Shown: one piece after another, positions 27,883 to 37,535 of the stretch | Numbering within the stretch: position 1 is the first letter of the stretch | How the letters are laid out: every line of letters begins with the position of its first letter | Assembly: GCA_027422505.1 (NCBI GenBank) | Contig: JAPQWV010000051.1 | Coordinates: forward strand, 434,001-498,000 | Origin: Craterostigma plantagineum | Taxonomy: Eukaryota > Streptophyta > Magnoliopsida > Lamiales > Linderniaceae | Reading direction: 5' to 3' | Length of the DNA stretch: 64,000 nucleotides | Notes under the pieces: model-generated | What the model was told of the DNA's origin: nothing | The model's input: only the letters and a program-made list of their open reading frames with translations | Databases searched by the model: none | Made by a program: the position numbers and the translations under genes

Positions 27883-29788
27883 ATGTTGGTCCAACATTTG
27901 GATCAACATAGCATATGTCGATTTTGATAGTTACTGCTTTAATGTTTGGTTTAACATTCTGTTCTGTTTTCCTGTGAAATGACTTGATTCTTCTTGATTG
28001 GTCCCTAAATAAACCCGATCCCTCTTTTATAGGCTCTTGGTAATACGTCCCTAGGTACACGGCATTCGCTGTGACGATGTACTCTTTGCGACTAAAAACC
28101 AATCCTTTTTGTGATTAGCATGCTTATAAACTCTCTGCTAGATATAGGCTCTCGGTAATAAAATTCCTTAGGTACACGGCATTCGCGGTGACGATGTATA
28201 CTATGCGACAAAAAGCCGATCCTTGAGGCAAGGGAGTATAAGGGCAGTGCATAAATTCGGTTGGATATTTGAGGTGAAAGGGTAGAAATAAGGGGAACTG
28301 ATTTTGAGAAGAATTAAGCAGAAAAGTCTAGGATTACGGAATTAGAATGTTGAGTCAAATGTTGGGGCAACATGTGATTGTCAGTTCGATATTGCTACTT
28401 TCTGTGCCTTCGTTTTGTTCGTGTCTGTCTTTAGTACTGTTTTTGTTAGTCTTGTGTGTCTAGTTTAGTTATCTCTCAGAATTGCATTAGAAACTCTCGA
28501 AGAACAGCTCTTTACACTTGTCTCTATGTGTTCATCAACGTCGCTCAATCGGTGAGTATTTCTTGATTCTACTTTGACTTTTAATTTAGGTCTTTCTTTG
28601 GTTGAATCATGATTCGAAGTGCTCCTATTAACTCGCATTACTTAGTCTTCGAACTGCTTTTATATGCTCACATGAAGAATGAGTCAATTTACTAATTTTA
28701 GCTTCATCGTGACTTAGACTCCATATTTGCTCCTATGTGCTCGCGTGTTTGGTTTGGAAATATACTATTTTTAGCTCCATGATTTAATTAGGCGGTTTGT
28801 GAACCTATTTAGCACTCAATATGTGTCCAACGATTATTTTCTCAGTCACATTTTCTCCACTATCTACGATTTTCTGTTAGTGGTGTGTGGTATTTGTAAT
28901 CGTTGAAACATGCGTATATAAAGTGATTTGATTGATCGAATCTTTTATTCACAAACCCTAGCTCCTTAACCGACCTCATTTCTCTCTGCCCCCGAATTAC
29001 TCTCATCTCAATTTCTTTTGGATTTATCTTTGATTTCTTTATGGGAACTAACTTGTTTCTGAGTCTCAGAATGTTGACCCAGATGTTAGTCCCACATTTA
29101 CCTCAACATCTGCAAGTTGGCTAACAGAGAAGTTCTGTGAGTTTTTTTTTCTCTTTCTTCCCAAAAAGGGGGAGAAGGTTGTGCAGATAAAAAGGGGGAG
29201 ATAAGAAATTCAGGGGGAGCAGAATAAGGAACCGAACAAACAGGGGGAGCTGACCAAGAAGGAGAAGCAGTCGAGAAAGCGTTAGAAGGAAACTCCATAC
29301 TCCATTGAGAGTGAAGCTCTGATTCTTTCTCTTTTGCATGCATAATTGATTTTTTTTCTCTGATTTTGCATGTCGAGAAATGTTTTTACTATATGCATGC
29401 TGATTTGCGTCTCCGATATGTTTACATGTGTGCCTGCTTACATGCCGGATATTTATATTTTGCAGATTCGCCTAAAGATCGTTTCTTTTTACATGCGTGA
29501 CTTTATGGTTATTTTGTGCATGCTGATCTGGTTAATTCTGCTTGTGTGACTATGTGGTTTGCTGGCATGCGTATGAACGGTTTATATTGTGCAGACGTTT
29601 AACTTAAGACCTTGTTATGGCTATGTACTATTGTCGTAGTACTTTGAATAGTTTAATCGCTATTCTGTTTGCGTCTACTCTAACCATCTTTTAATGTTTT
29701 TGTGGTTGAGTAGATTTTGCCTTCAGGGGGAGTTTTGGAACTTTTAAATCTGCACGGGTTTTGGGAAGAAAGATAAAAAGGGGGAGAT
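27883..29788 (+). other. 3' non-coding region of copia copy 1 with repeated blocks and multiple polypurine tracts
   Basis: No credible gene. A block with 'aggtacacggcattcg' and 'gtgacgatgta' occurs twice (28031-28100 and 28146-28222). Several G-rich purine tracts (GGGGGAG) lie at 29166, 29190, 29213, 29241, 29726 and 29780, the last abutting the 3' LTR. Inverted AATGTTG/CAACATT pairs recur at 27883, 27942, 28347 and 29071. Confidence 0.8.
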
Positions 29789-30711
29789 TGTTAATGTTGA
29801 CTAGCTCAGCTTTGACAATGTTGGGCTAACATTTCAGCCAACATTGTTGTCTGTCAACATTCGATTTTATCTTTCATGCCCAAAACCGTTTAACCTTTTT
29901 TGTAGCTTTATTTACTGATATACAGGACGTGGTAAAGTGCTAAAACGAGTCCAAACCGTGTGGAAAGCGTGTGGAGTTGCTTGAACGAATTTAGGAAGTG
30001 CACTTACCATAAATAGAAGATTTGAAGATCAAAAGAGATCAAGTCAAGCTACGACCAAGATTAGAAGATCTGAATATCAAGGAGATCCAGTCAATCAGTT
30101 TACCATAAATAGGAGATAAAGGATCGGCCAATGAGATGAGAAGATTCGAACTAAATATATACTATATTTAGGGAGATCTTCGAAGAGATATTTGAAGAGA
30201 TATTCAAGGGATCTTTTTACCAATTCAAGAGGGAGCCAAGGTCTATAAATAAGAGTTATTTTCGAGCTGCAACTTACGACTTTCGAGAGAGCTTTCAAGA
30301 AGTAACTTTGAGCAACATATTGAGCGAAAACGATGAGCGAAACACATATCGAGTTTGAGCGATTTTTACTTCTTGCGAGAGTTGTCTTTTAGTCTAGCTT
30401 TTCAGAGGTCGTGAGATCTTGTAGGTTTAGAATCCTTTTTGATTCGTTCCGTTTGCTAGACTAGTTTTACCTATCTTTTTCGATAGTTTTTGTAATCCAT
30501 CTTTCTAGTGGATCTTTACCCTTTGGGGCTCGCAGCAAGTTATTTGACTTGCTGCACAAAAACATCTCTTGTGTTCGTTTCGTTTTTATCACTAAGTTTC
30601 TATCATTTCCGCTGTGCGTTATAAGAGAGTGTGAGTGTTAACCCAACATCACGTCCAACATCAGTTTACAACTTAGTGTTTTTACATCCATTGTGTACGG
30701 GACCACCATCA
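29789..30711 (+). repeat. 3' LTR of copia copy 1
   Basis: Nearly identical to the 5' LTR (about eight substitutions and one added base by eye). It ends CCACCATCA, followed by the TATTT target duplication. Confidence 0.93.
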
Positions 30712-30716
30712 TATTT

Positions 30717-32218
30717 CCGTAATATGAATTTGTCGCAATCAAGCCACTTAAGAAGTCGATATAATATACAATGTGTTAGGATCGGTTAATGTGTTTAGAG
30801 GGGGTGAATAAACACTTGTTAGATTTTTTATTTTGATCTCGTTTAAGGCCAAACCGGTGCTTGATATTTACATGTGTTGACTGGTGCGAATGAAAACCGT
30901 CGGTTTTGAACCAAGACCGGATGCGAATGTGGTGTGTGGTTGCGGTAAACACAGAATTTATTTCTAGAAGTTCGGAGCAAATTCTCTTAGGCCTGCTATT
31001 CTTCCCCACAAGGAAGCCTCGGTTTACAACATTTGTCGCCTCCTTAGCTAGACTCACACAATATAACCCTCACGGCTATGCTCTGCTAACTAGACTCCTA
31101 GACACCTCTAGACAACTTTTCACAGACCGTCTCTTTCAAGAGCATTTTACAGTCCCTTGAGAAAAATCACTTACCAAACTGTCCGGTATAGTACAATGAG
31201 CTAACACCTAAATTCTTTTCTTCTCTTTGAAGGCTTTAAGCTTGATCTCTCGTTCTTAGAAATTTGTAGTGTCGTAAGGTCTTTAGCTTGCTTCCCCTCT
31301 AGTTATAGCTGGATTTGAAGTTGAAGGCCGTTGTGAGATAGCACTTCATGTACCGGGTAGAGCATTTATTAGCTTTATCAAAATGGGTCTGTGTGGTCTT
31401 GCAGCAGTAGGTGCTGTGTCTTTGCTATATTTCTTATTTAGCTTGGCTTAACTTCAACTTGGCTCTAGCTGGCAGCCTTGTATTAATTACTCGTCAGAAG
31501 TCTTCAACTTGCCGCACATTAAATATATTTGAATCTGCCAACGTGGCACGCCCGGTATCATGTAGTCCGGTCTTCAATGTTCTTCCGGTATGCAGTCTTG
31601 ATCCGGTTTCTAATCGGGTGACGGCCTGCTGATTACATCCGGTTTCACCTATGTCGCTATACTTATTTAAATTAAGTTCACTAAAACTATCAATTTGAAT
31701 ACTTTTCACGATTTATAGCACAATTCATAATGGCGTTGCATGGATAATTGGCTCTACAATGAGATTTTCATGTTGACGACATACATTTTATATCATGTAA
31801 GAGTTTAAGAGGCCATTGTGACTACTCTATCATTCAATTTTTGTCTCGGTACAAAGTATAAGGTTGAATAAAAATTGAATGTCTCGCATCGCATGAGTTA
31901 TATTTTCGGATTTTAGTGTTATACCGTGTTGTCGATTTAGATGTAGATAGATGTCTTTTATTGTGTATCGATTTTAAAATTTTTTACTATTAAGAGAAAG
32001 ATCGATTAGGATTGTCTTTCTTGTGAGAATTTATAACATACATTTATGCAATGTGTAGAACTTTAAATTGTAAGAGTAACGTCATTCAACCCCTATTCTT
32101 CATATAATATCATATATAGTTTAAATTGAATGACAGAAAGACCAAGAATACAATTACGAACCTTTTAAGAAAGTTGCTGATTTTTTAAATTCCACGCCTA
32201 TGACGAAATTGGAAGTTT
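30717..32218. other. Intergenic, probable dispersed repeat remnants
   Basis: Near 30785-30815 the phrase 'agagggggtgaataaaca' resembles a sequence often seen in dispersed plant repeats, followed by non-coding DNA with 'ccggt'-containing phrases to about 31650. I could not find a partner LTR or TIR. No gene is seen. Confidence 0.35.
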
Positions 32219-32262
32219 CGACATGGGAGTGTCTTTTTCTACGGCATCTTGTTAATTATATA

Positions 32263-32464
32263 CTAGTTTTCACCCGTGCAATGCACGGTATTAACTATCA
32301 CCAATTATTATAAGTTAATATTAAATTTATGTAGATAGTGGGTAGTTATTGTGAATTAACAGTTGGTAGTGGAATTTTTTTATTTTTATTATTTAATTCA
32401 TTTTGTAAATTAAGGCACACATGGCAGCATATGACAGTACCTACATTTCTATAATTATGTAAGA
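32263..32464 (-). mobile_element. Small non-autonomous Helitron, 202 bp, with empty site in the paralogous locus
   Basis: Read on the minus strand the element begins TC (complement of 32463-32464). It ends with hairpin CCGTGCA/TGCACGG (32274-32288) followed by a short spacer and CTAG (32263-32266), inserted between A and T. The duplicated upstream region of the second receptor gene (near 51640) has the uninterrupted sequence ATTATATATATGTAATG exactly where the element sits here. This confirms both ends and the precise insertion. Confidence 0.88.
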
Positions 32465-33057
32465 TATGTAATGTAAGGTAAAGTTATTAGGAATGGGACT
32501 AAACAACATCAGTCAATCAATCTTTGATTTTTTCTTAATCTAATATCAAATGAACAGTTTGAGATAAAATTTGAACGTATTACAATAATGGCTACAAATT
32601 TTGAACTTCGTAGGTTAACATTATCGGACCGTGAATTGGCTGCACATACAGGCTGTGTGAATATTCGTTTATAGAATGGCAAAATCATAGTGTGAAATAA
32701 CGCTTGAAAGTCTCAATAAAAACAAAATAATAATGGTAGAATCAACACTTTCCAGTGCGCTACTAGAATTTAATTTAAGTCGTCGTCGTAATGTTTGGGT
32801 AATTTGGAGTCAATTTTCCACATAATATATGGTCTTCTTTCGTGGCCTCACTGAAAATAATACACGAAAGCGACGAGCACTTTGAGGAGCACCACTACAA
32901 CAAAATGCATTCATACAAATTGACTCGGAAAAAAGACTTTGTAAGTCTTCCTTGTGACGACAAATTGACTTCAATTCACTACTATAGTATTATATTAATG
33001 AACACATATTGTGTGTGATCTGATAAATACACATCCATAATAATCCCAGTTCCAAAT
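32465..33057 (+). promoter_or_regulatory. Upstream region of receptor-like protein 1, duplicated at 51640-52253
   Basis: Homologous at high identity to the DNA before the second receptor-like gene. Shared blocks include 'gaacagtttgagataaaatttgaacg', 'gtcgtcgtcgtaatgtttggg' and 'gacgagcactttgaggagc'. Such retention means both copies were duplicated with their promoters. Confidence 0.7.
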
Positions 33058-35856
33058 ATGTTGAATTCCCAGAAAAGTTTCGTCCTCATCGTACTTCATA
33101 TCGTCTCAGCCTTCGTCTTCTTCTTACATTCATCGAAAGCTTCTCCAATATCTGAATCACAGGCTCTAATCACATGGAAGAAAACCTTATCATCATCGTC
33201 CCATCGCCTCAATTCTTGGTCTCCAGGGACTGATAAGTGCAGTTGGAAAGGCATTACTTGCAATAATGGAGGTTCAGTGTCTGAAATACTCTTGCATAAT
33301 GGAAATCTCACAGGTACTATCGAGCATTTCGACTTCAATTCCTTCCCTAATCTCATGAGCTTGGATCTTTCCTTCAATTTCCTCCTATACGGGTCAATAC
33401 CATCTTCCATTGGCAATCTCTCCAAGTTGATTTTCTTGGACCTAAGCGACAACTCTTTCGATGGAAAAATACCTCATCAGATCTCCAGCCTTGGAAATAT
33501 CAAGCACATGGATTTAGGTAGGAATTACTTTCAAGAAACCGATTGGTCGAGATTCTCGGGGTTTCCTTCGCTGACCTACTTGAGCCTTGAACACAATAAC
33601 CTCGCCTATGAAATTCCGAGCTTTGTGTTGAACTGTCTAAACCTTACTTATCTAAGTCTGTACAAGAATAACTTCACCGGTCAGATTCCTGAATCGCTGT
33701 TCATTAATCTGGCAAGTCTTGAACACCTCGAACTTTCTTACAATTCATTAAGAGGGCCATTGTCTGCAAGTGTTTCAAAGCTGTCACGGTTGGAATATCT
33801 CGATATAAGCAGCAACTCTTTTCATAGTGAGTTACCATCTTCTATTGGTCAGCTCAAAAACCTTCGATATTTAGCCCTTGGCGGCAATTTCTTCAATTCG
33901 ACGATTCCTTCGGAACTGGGCTTATGCACTAACCTTACGGAATTATATTTGAATGATAACAGCTTTAGTGGTAATATATCACCTGATATGATCAGAAGCT
34001 GGACCAAACTTACATATTTAGAGCTTCAGAACAATAACTTCACTGGAAAAATCCCCTCCGAGATAGGCTTGCTCAAGGATCTCAAAATTCTGTTGATGTA
34101 CAACAATTGTCTACCTGGCCCTATCCCATCGGAGCTGGGCTTATGCACTAACCTTACGTACTTAAATTTGGAGGTTAATTCGTTTTCTGGAAGTTTACCT
34201 TCATCTTTGTCCGATCTGAACAATTTGGTTGGGATGGAATTGCGTGATAACAACTTTAGTGGGAATATATCACCTGATATGATCAGAAGCTGGACGAAAT
34301 TTACATCTTTAAGTCTTGATAGCAATAACTTCAGTGGAAAGATCCCCTCCGAGATAGGCTTGCTCAAGGATCTCCAAGAGTTGTCTATGCGCAACAATTC
34401 GCTATCCGGACCTATCCCACCTGAGGTCGGAAACTTAGAAAAGTTATCTGTTCTCGACCTTTCGATGAATCGCTTTTCTGAGATGATACCTTCAACCATC
34501 GGAAACCTTAGTAGTCTTCAGGAACTTAACCTCTCCTCAAATAACTTAAATGGAGCTGTCCCTTCGAGAATAGGAAATTTGGCATCATTAGAGTATCTTG
34601 ATCTGAGTCAGAATCAGCTCAGCGGTGTTTTGCCAGTTACTATCTTTAACCTCAGCGACCTTCAGATATTCTCCATGTCTGAGAATAACCTGTCAGGCGT
34701 TCTCCTTCAAGATTCAAACTTTTCTTCAGCTTCCAATCCTTGCCGAAATCTCTCAGGTCAATTGAGTGGCGGAGAAGTGCCAGATTGTTGGATGAGACTG
34801 AAAAATCTTGTAGTGTTGAATCTGGGAAACAATGACATGAATGGAAGTATTCCATCTTCTATTGAACTTCTCGATGGCTTACAAATTTTTAATCTGCGCA
34901 ATAACAGATTTTCAGGCCAGGTGCCTCCCTCGATCCTTAGTTCCAAAGAGTTGTTGATGGTCGACCTCTCTGCTAACTATTTGTACGGAAATCTTCCGAA
35001 ATGGACGACAGAGTTGAACTCATCACTTCCTCTAAGGTACGTCATCCTACGATCCAACAACCTAAGCGGCACAATCGATTCAAGTATATGTTCGCTCAAG
35101 TCTATCCGAATCTTGGATATATCAAACAACAACCTCCATGGTACTATCCCAAGTTGCTTCGCTAATTTTACGGCGATGGTCGAAGATCTTGCATCTCAAT
35201 CTCAAGAAACAATATTTGGCACAGTGATCAGCGTGGTTATTATTACAAAAGGAGAACCGCGTAGGTACGATGTCATACTTCGTTTGGTGATCAGCATTGA
35301 TCTTGCAAACAATCATCTGTCTGGGAATATCCCGCTTGAATTGACGCATTTGATGAACTTGAGAATGTTGAACTTGTCAAGAAATCACTTGTCGGGCTTA
35401 ATTCCAGGCGACATAGGCAACATGAAGCAGTTAGAATCTCTCGACTTATCGCATAATTCTCTTACAGGCGAGTTACCTATGAGCTTCACGACTATGACCT
35501 TTCTGAACGATCTTAACTTGTCTTACAACAACCTAACGGGGAGAATACCAGAAAGCACTCAACTTCGGAGCATGAACGCTTCGAGCTTCATTGGAAACAA
35601 TCTGTGCGGTCCTCCGTTAACCGCAGGCAAATGCGGTGTTAAAGTTGATGATGACGATAATAATGATGATCATGACACTGAAGCATCTCATGGAGCTGAA
35701 GTAGATTGGTTGATAGTACTCTTGTCTTTGGGGTACACAGTAGGGTTGTCAAGCTTCTGTGTGGTAATGGTCTTCGGAAAATTACTTAGGGAAGCTTATT
35801 TTGAGAAGTTAGACGATATCTTGCGAAAGATAGGGTCGAAACTTGGATGTACATAG
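33058..35856 (+). CDS. LRR receptor-like protein (RLP), EIX2-like class, 932 aa, single exon
   Basis: Starts MLNSQKSFVLIVLHIV, a signal peptide of about 29 residues. An LRR N-cap follows (SESQALITWKKTLSS, DKCSWKGITC) and then roughly 27 extracellular plant-type LRRs (LxxLxLxxNxxxGxIP). A non-LRR island with VIITKGEPRRYDV precedes the last four repeats. After a C-cap (GNNLCGPPL) comes an acidic Asp/Asn stretch. One membrane segment (about 880-905, WLIVLLSLGYTVGLSSFCVV) and a tail of about 25 residues end the protein. There is no kinase domain, so it should act at the plasma membrane with partner kinases such as SOBIR1/BAK1-type (family knowledge). It carries a 73-residue LRR block duplicated in tandem (33.9-34.4 kb) that its paralogue lacks. 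Confidence 0.9.
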   Translation: MLNSQKSFVLIVLHIVSAFVFFLHSSKASPISESQALITWKKTLSSSSHRLNSWSPGTDKCSWKGITCNNGGSVSEILLHNGNLTGTIEHFDFNSFPNLMSLDLSFNFLLYGSIPSSIGNLSKLIFLDLSDNSFDGKIPHQISSLGNIKHMDLGRNYFQETDWSRFSGFPSLTYLSLEHNNLAYEIPSFVLNCLNLTYLSLYKNNFTGQIPESLFINLASLEHLELSYNSLRGPLSASVSKLSRLEYLDISSNSFHSELPSSIGQLKNLRYLALGGNFFNSTIPSELGLCTNLTELYLNDNSFSGNISPDMIRSWTKLTYLELQNNNFTGKIPSEIGLLKDLKILLMYNNCLPGPIPSELGLCTNLTYLNLEVNSFSGSLPSSLSDLNNLVGMELRDNNFSGNISPDMIRSWTKFTSLSLDSNNFSGKIPSEIGLLKDLQELSMRNNSLSGPIPPEVGNLEKLSVLDLSMNRFSEMIPSTIGNLSSLQELNLSSNNLNGAVPSRIGNLASLEYLDLSQNQLSGVLPVTIFNLSDLQIFSMSENNLSGVLLQDSNFSSASNPCRNLSGQLSGGEVPDCWMRLKNLVVLNLGNNDMNGSIPSSIELLDGLQIFNLRNNRFSGQVPPSILSSKELLMVDLSANYLYGNLPKWTTELNSSLPLRYVILRSNNLSGTIDSSICSLKSIRILDISNNNLHGTIPSCFANFTAMVEDLASQSQETIFGTVISVVIITKGEPRRYDVILRLVISIDLANNHLSGNIPLELTHLMNLRMLNLSRNHLSGLIPGDIGNMKQLESLDLSHNSLTGELPMSFTTMTFLNDLNLSYNNLTGRIPESTQLRSMNASSFIGNNLCGPPLTAGKCGVKVDDDDNNDDHDTEASHGAEVDWLIVLLSLGYTVGLSSFCVVMVFGKLLREAYFEKLDDILRKIGSKLGCT

Positions 35857-36622
35857 ATGAAGCTAAATATCAGCATATACGGCAAAAGATCAGCATTTCT
35901 TCAAGGAAGATTAACATAAATACTAATCTTGTAGTAAGCTTACGCTCTCAATTTGTTGTAACATTAATGTCTGGTATTGTATTGTATAGAAACACAGCTT
36001 GGAAAGGCAAAATCCAAAATAATGGTGTCTAATAAAGGGACTGACTGTACGCTATAATAATATAATGCATTAACAAATAGAACTATCTTGCTTTCGGTAC
36101 TAAGCCTGTTCACGGTAATGAGCCCCAAGGTTGATTCTTCCCTTTGAAAATGTGCTCTTAGTAAGCATTTTCGAAAATAAAAAATGCTAAAAAAAAGGCC
36201 AACCTTCAAGAGAAAACGAGATATGAAGTGCCTACACTAGCTAAGCTAGCCCCAAGAAAAACATTAATAAACTTTTTTACTATCTGGAAACTGAATATGA
36301 TTTCTCCAAGTAGGATTCTTTTAACAGTGCTAAGAATTAGTCTAGGTAAGTTGTAATAATAGTCATATTGTTGCTTCTGAGCGTTGAATAAGGGCACTTT
36401 GCAAAACCCACGAACATTATAGAATTTGATTCTCAAAACTAGAACAAGAAGGCTTCCAATTTCAAACCACAAATGGCTGTAAAAATCTCAATCTACAAAC
36501 ACATAAATAATTAAAGCTTCATGCCGAAGCTTAAAGAGTCTTGAACCTATTCAAGGATTTAATAGTCTTCACAAAAATCAAATTCCATTCATGCAGATTT
36601 ATTTATTTCGAACGAAAATGGG
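35857..36622. other. Intergenic region after receptor-like protein 1
   Basis: AT-rich DNA, probably the 3' UTR of the receptor gene, then spacer. No gene or repeat with identifiable ends was seen. Confidence 0.3.
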
Positions 36623-37077
36623 CTAATCGTGCTGTTTCACACGCTTGGGCGGTGGTGGTGGCGATTCCAAATTGCCGATAGCCATCTCTTCGATCGCTTT
36701 TTTGTCTGATCCTTCCGTTGATTCCACAGAAACTGAGCCTACAACTCATTTGATGCAATGCTTTTGCTGCCTTCGACTGGTTCTTTGTCTTTGTTTTGCG
36801 ATGCATTGGCCGAAGAATTTTTAATGGGATTTTCGCCAGAAGAGTTGGTTAAGTCCATGCCTGATTTCTCAAACATCATTTGAAGGTACCTTCCTTGCTC
36901 TTCTATGCGAAGCTGAAGGTTTCTTTGGATCTGATGGATGGTTTATTACATGTGAAATTTAATGTGCATATTTGGAACATTAGAAAAGCCCGAGGGAAGC
37001 ATCTAAAAGATGTATACCTCGAGTTGTTCGTGAAGCCTCTTTTGTACTTCCATCTGCAACCTCAAAGCTCCAGTGAT
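36623..37077 (-). pseudogene. 3' end of a PHR1-like MYB-CC transcription factor gene (fragment)
   Basis: Two minus-strand exons. Exon 37077-37018 encodes ITGALRLQMEVQKRLHEQLE, the conserved MYB-CC coiled-coil with its LHEQLE motif, with a TAG acceptor and GT donor. The next exon starts at 36930 (IQRNLQLRIEEQGRYLQMM) and reaches a TAG at 36739-36741. Beyond it, in another frame, the typical family tail continues (ESTEGSDKKAIEEM...PPPPKRVKQ) to TAG 36623-36625. The real end has therefore suffered a frameshift. MYB-CC factors of the PHR1 group bind P1BS sites and control phosphate-starvation genes. Here the MYB DNA-binding domain is absent. The LTR array begins 8 bp upstream of the acceptor, inside the intron. 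Confidence 0.85.
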
Positions 37078-37085
37078 CTACACAC

Positions 37086-37535
37086 TGTTATTTTATATTT
37101 TGGTGTATGGGACAAAGTTTTTTTCTTTTCTATTTGATACAAGCACAACGAGCCTTTTCCTTTTTTTTCTTCTCACCAACTCTCTCTTTCTTTCACTCGT
37201 TCATATGGCACTTTGTGCCTTTCTCCCTCACTTTTTTTCTTCTCATATATGCATGTATATATAGTACAACGATCACAAGAAAGGACAACTGATATAAGTG
37301 CATAAAATCTTATCATATCATAAGATATCTATCTTTCGGCTACAATCTTGACTTAATGGTTTTCTTCTTTTTTATCCTTGGTCTTCCTTTGCGATTCTAA
37401 TACGTCTCCTTGTGGTTATAGATCTTGAGTTGTCTTTACTTGACTTATATTCACGCTTGATCTCTCCAATATTATCTTGTATATTCTTTTTTTATTTTCC
37501 TCTTCTGGGTACCGTTTTGAGATTATTAGCTAACA
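37086..37535 (-). repeat. Array LTR 1 (450 bp)
   Basis: Outermost LTR at the element's 3' end. It differs from the other four at several shared positions (for example GTATGGGAC instead of GTAGGGGAC), so it is the most diverged of the five. A TATA-like CTATATATACATG on the minus strand lies near 37250-37266. Confidence 0.9.

Larger units (their letters stand above)
21797..30711 (+). mobile_element. Full-length Ty1/copia LTR retrotransposon, Sirevirus-like, copy 1 (8.9 kb)
   Basis: Two LTRs of 922 and 923 bp (TGTTAATG...CCATCA) bound the element. TATTT target duplications flank it (21792-21796 and 30712-30716). A tRNA-iMet primer site TGGTATCAGAGC lies at 22722-22733, and a polypurine tract AAAAAGGGGGAGAT abuts the 3' LTR. 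Domain order gag, protease, integrase, reverse transcriptase, RNase H identifies copia. Two zinc knuckles, a 1.9 kb non-coding 3' region and several extra polypurine tracts suggest the Sirevirus lineage (inference). By eye the LTRs differ at about eight bases and one indel, so insertion was recent. One frame break is present in the integrase region. Confidence 0.95.

Noticed and set aside
29098..29343. Minus-strand frames next to the 3' LTR of copia copy 1, repeated at 57696-58172
   Set aside because: Considered as an envelope-like or antisense gene, but the frames follow the repeated polypurine tracts (Ser/Pro-rich) and show no signal or membrane pattern I trust.
21797..30711. Endogenous pararetrovirus
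   Set aside because: LTRs, copia domain order (integrase before reverse transcriptase) and a target duplication show an LTR retrotransposon.
33058..35856. Receptor-like kinase
   Set aside because: The frame ends about 25 residues after the membrane segment and no kinase exon follows, so receptor-like protein is the right class.
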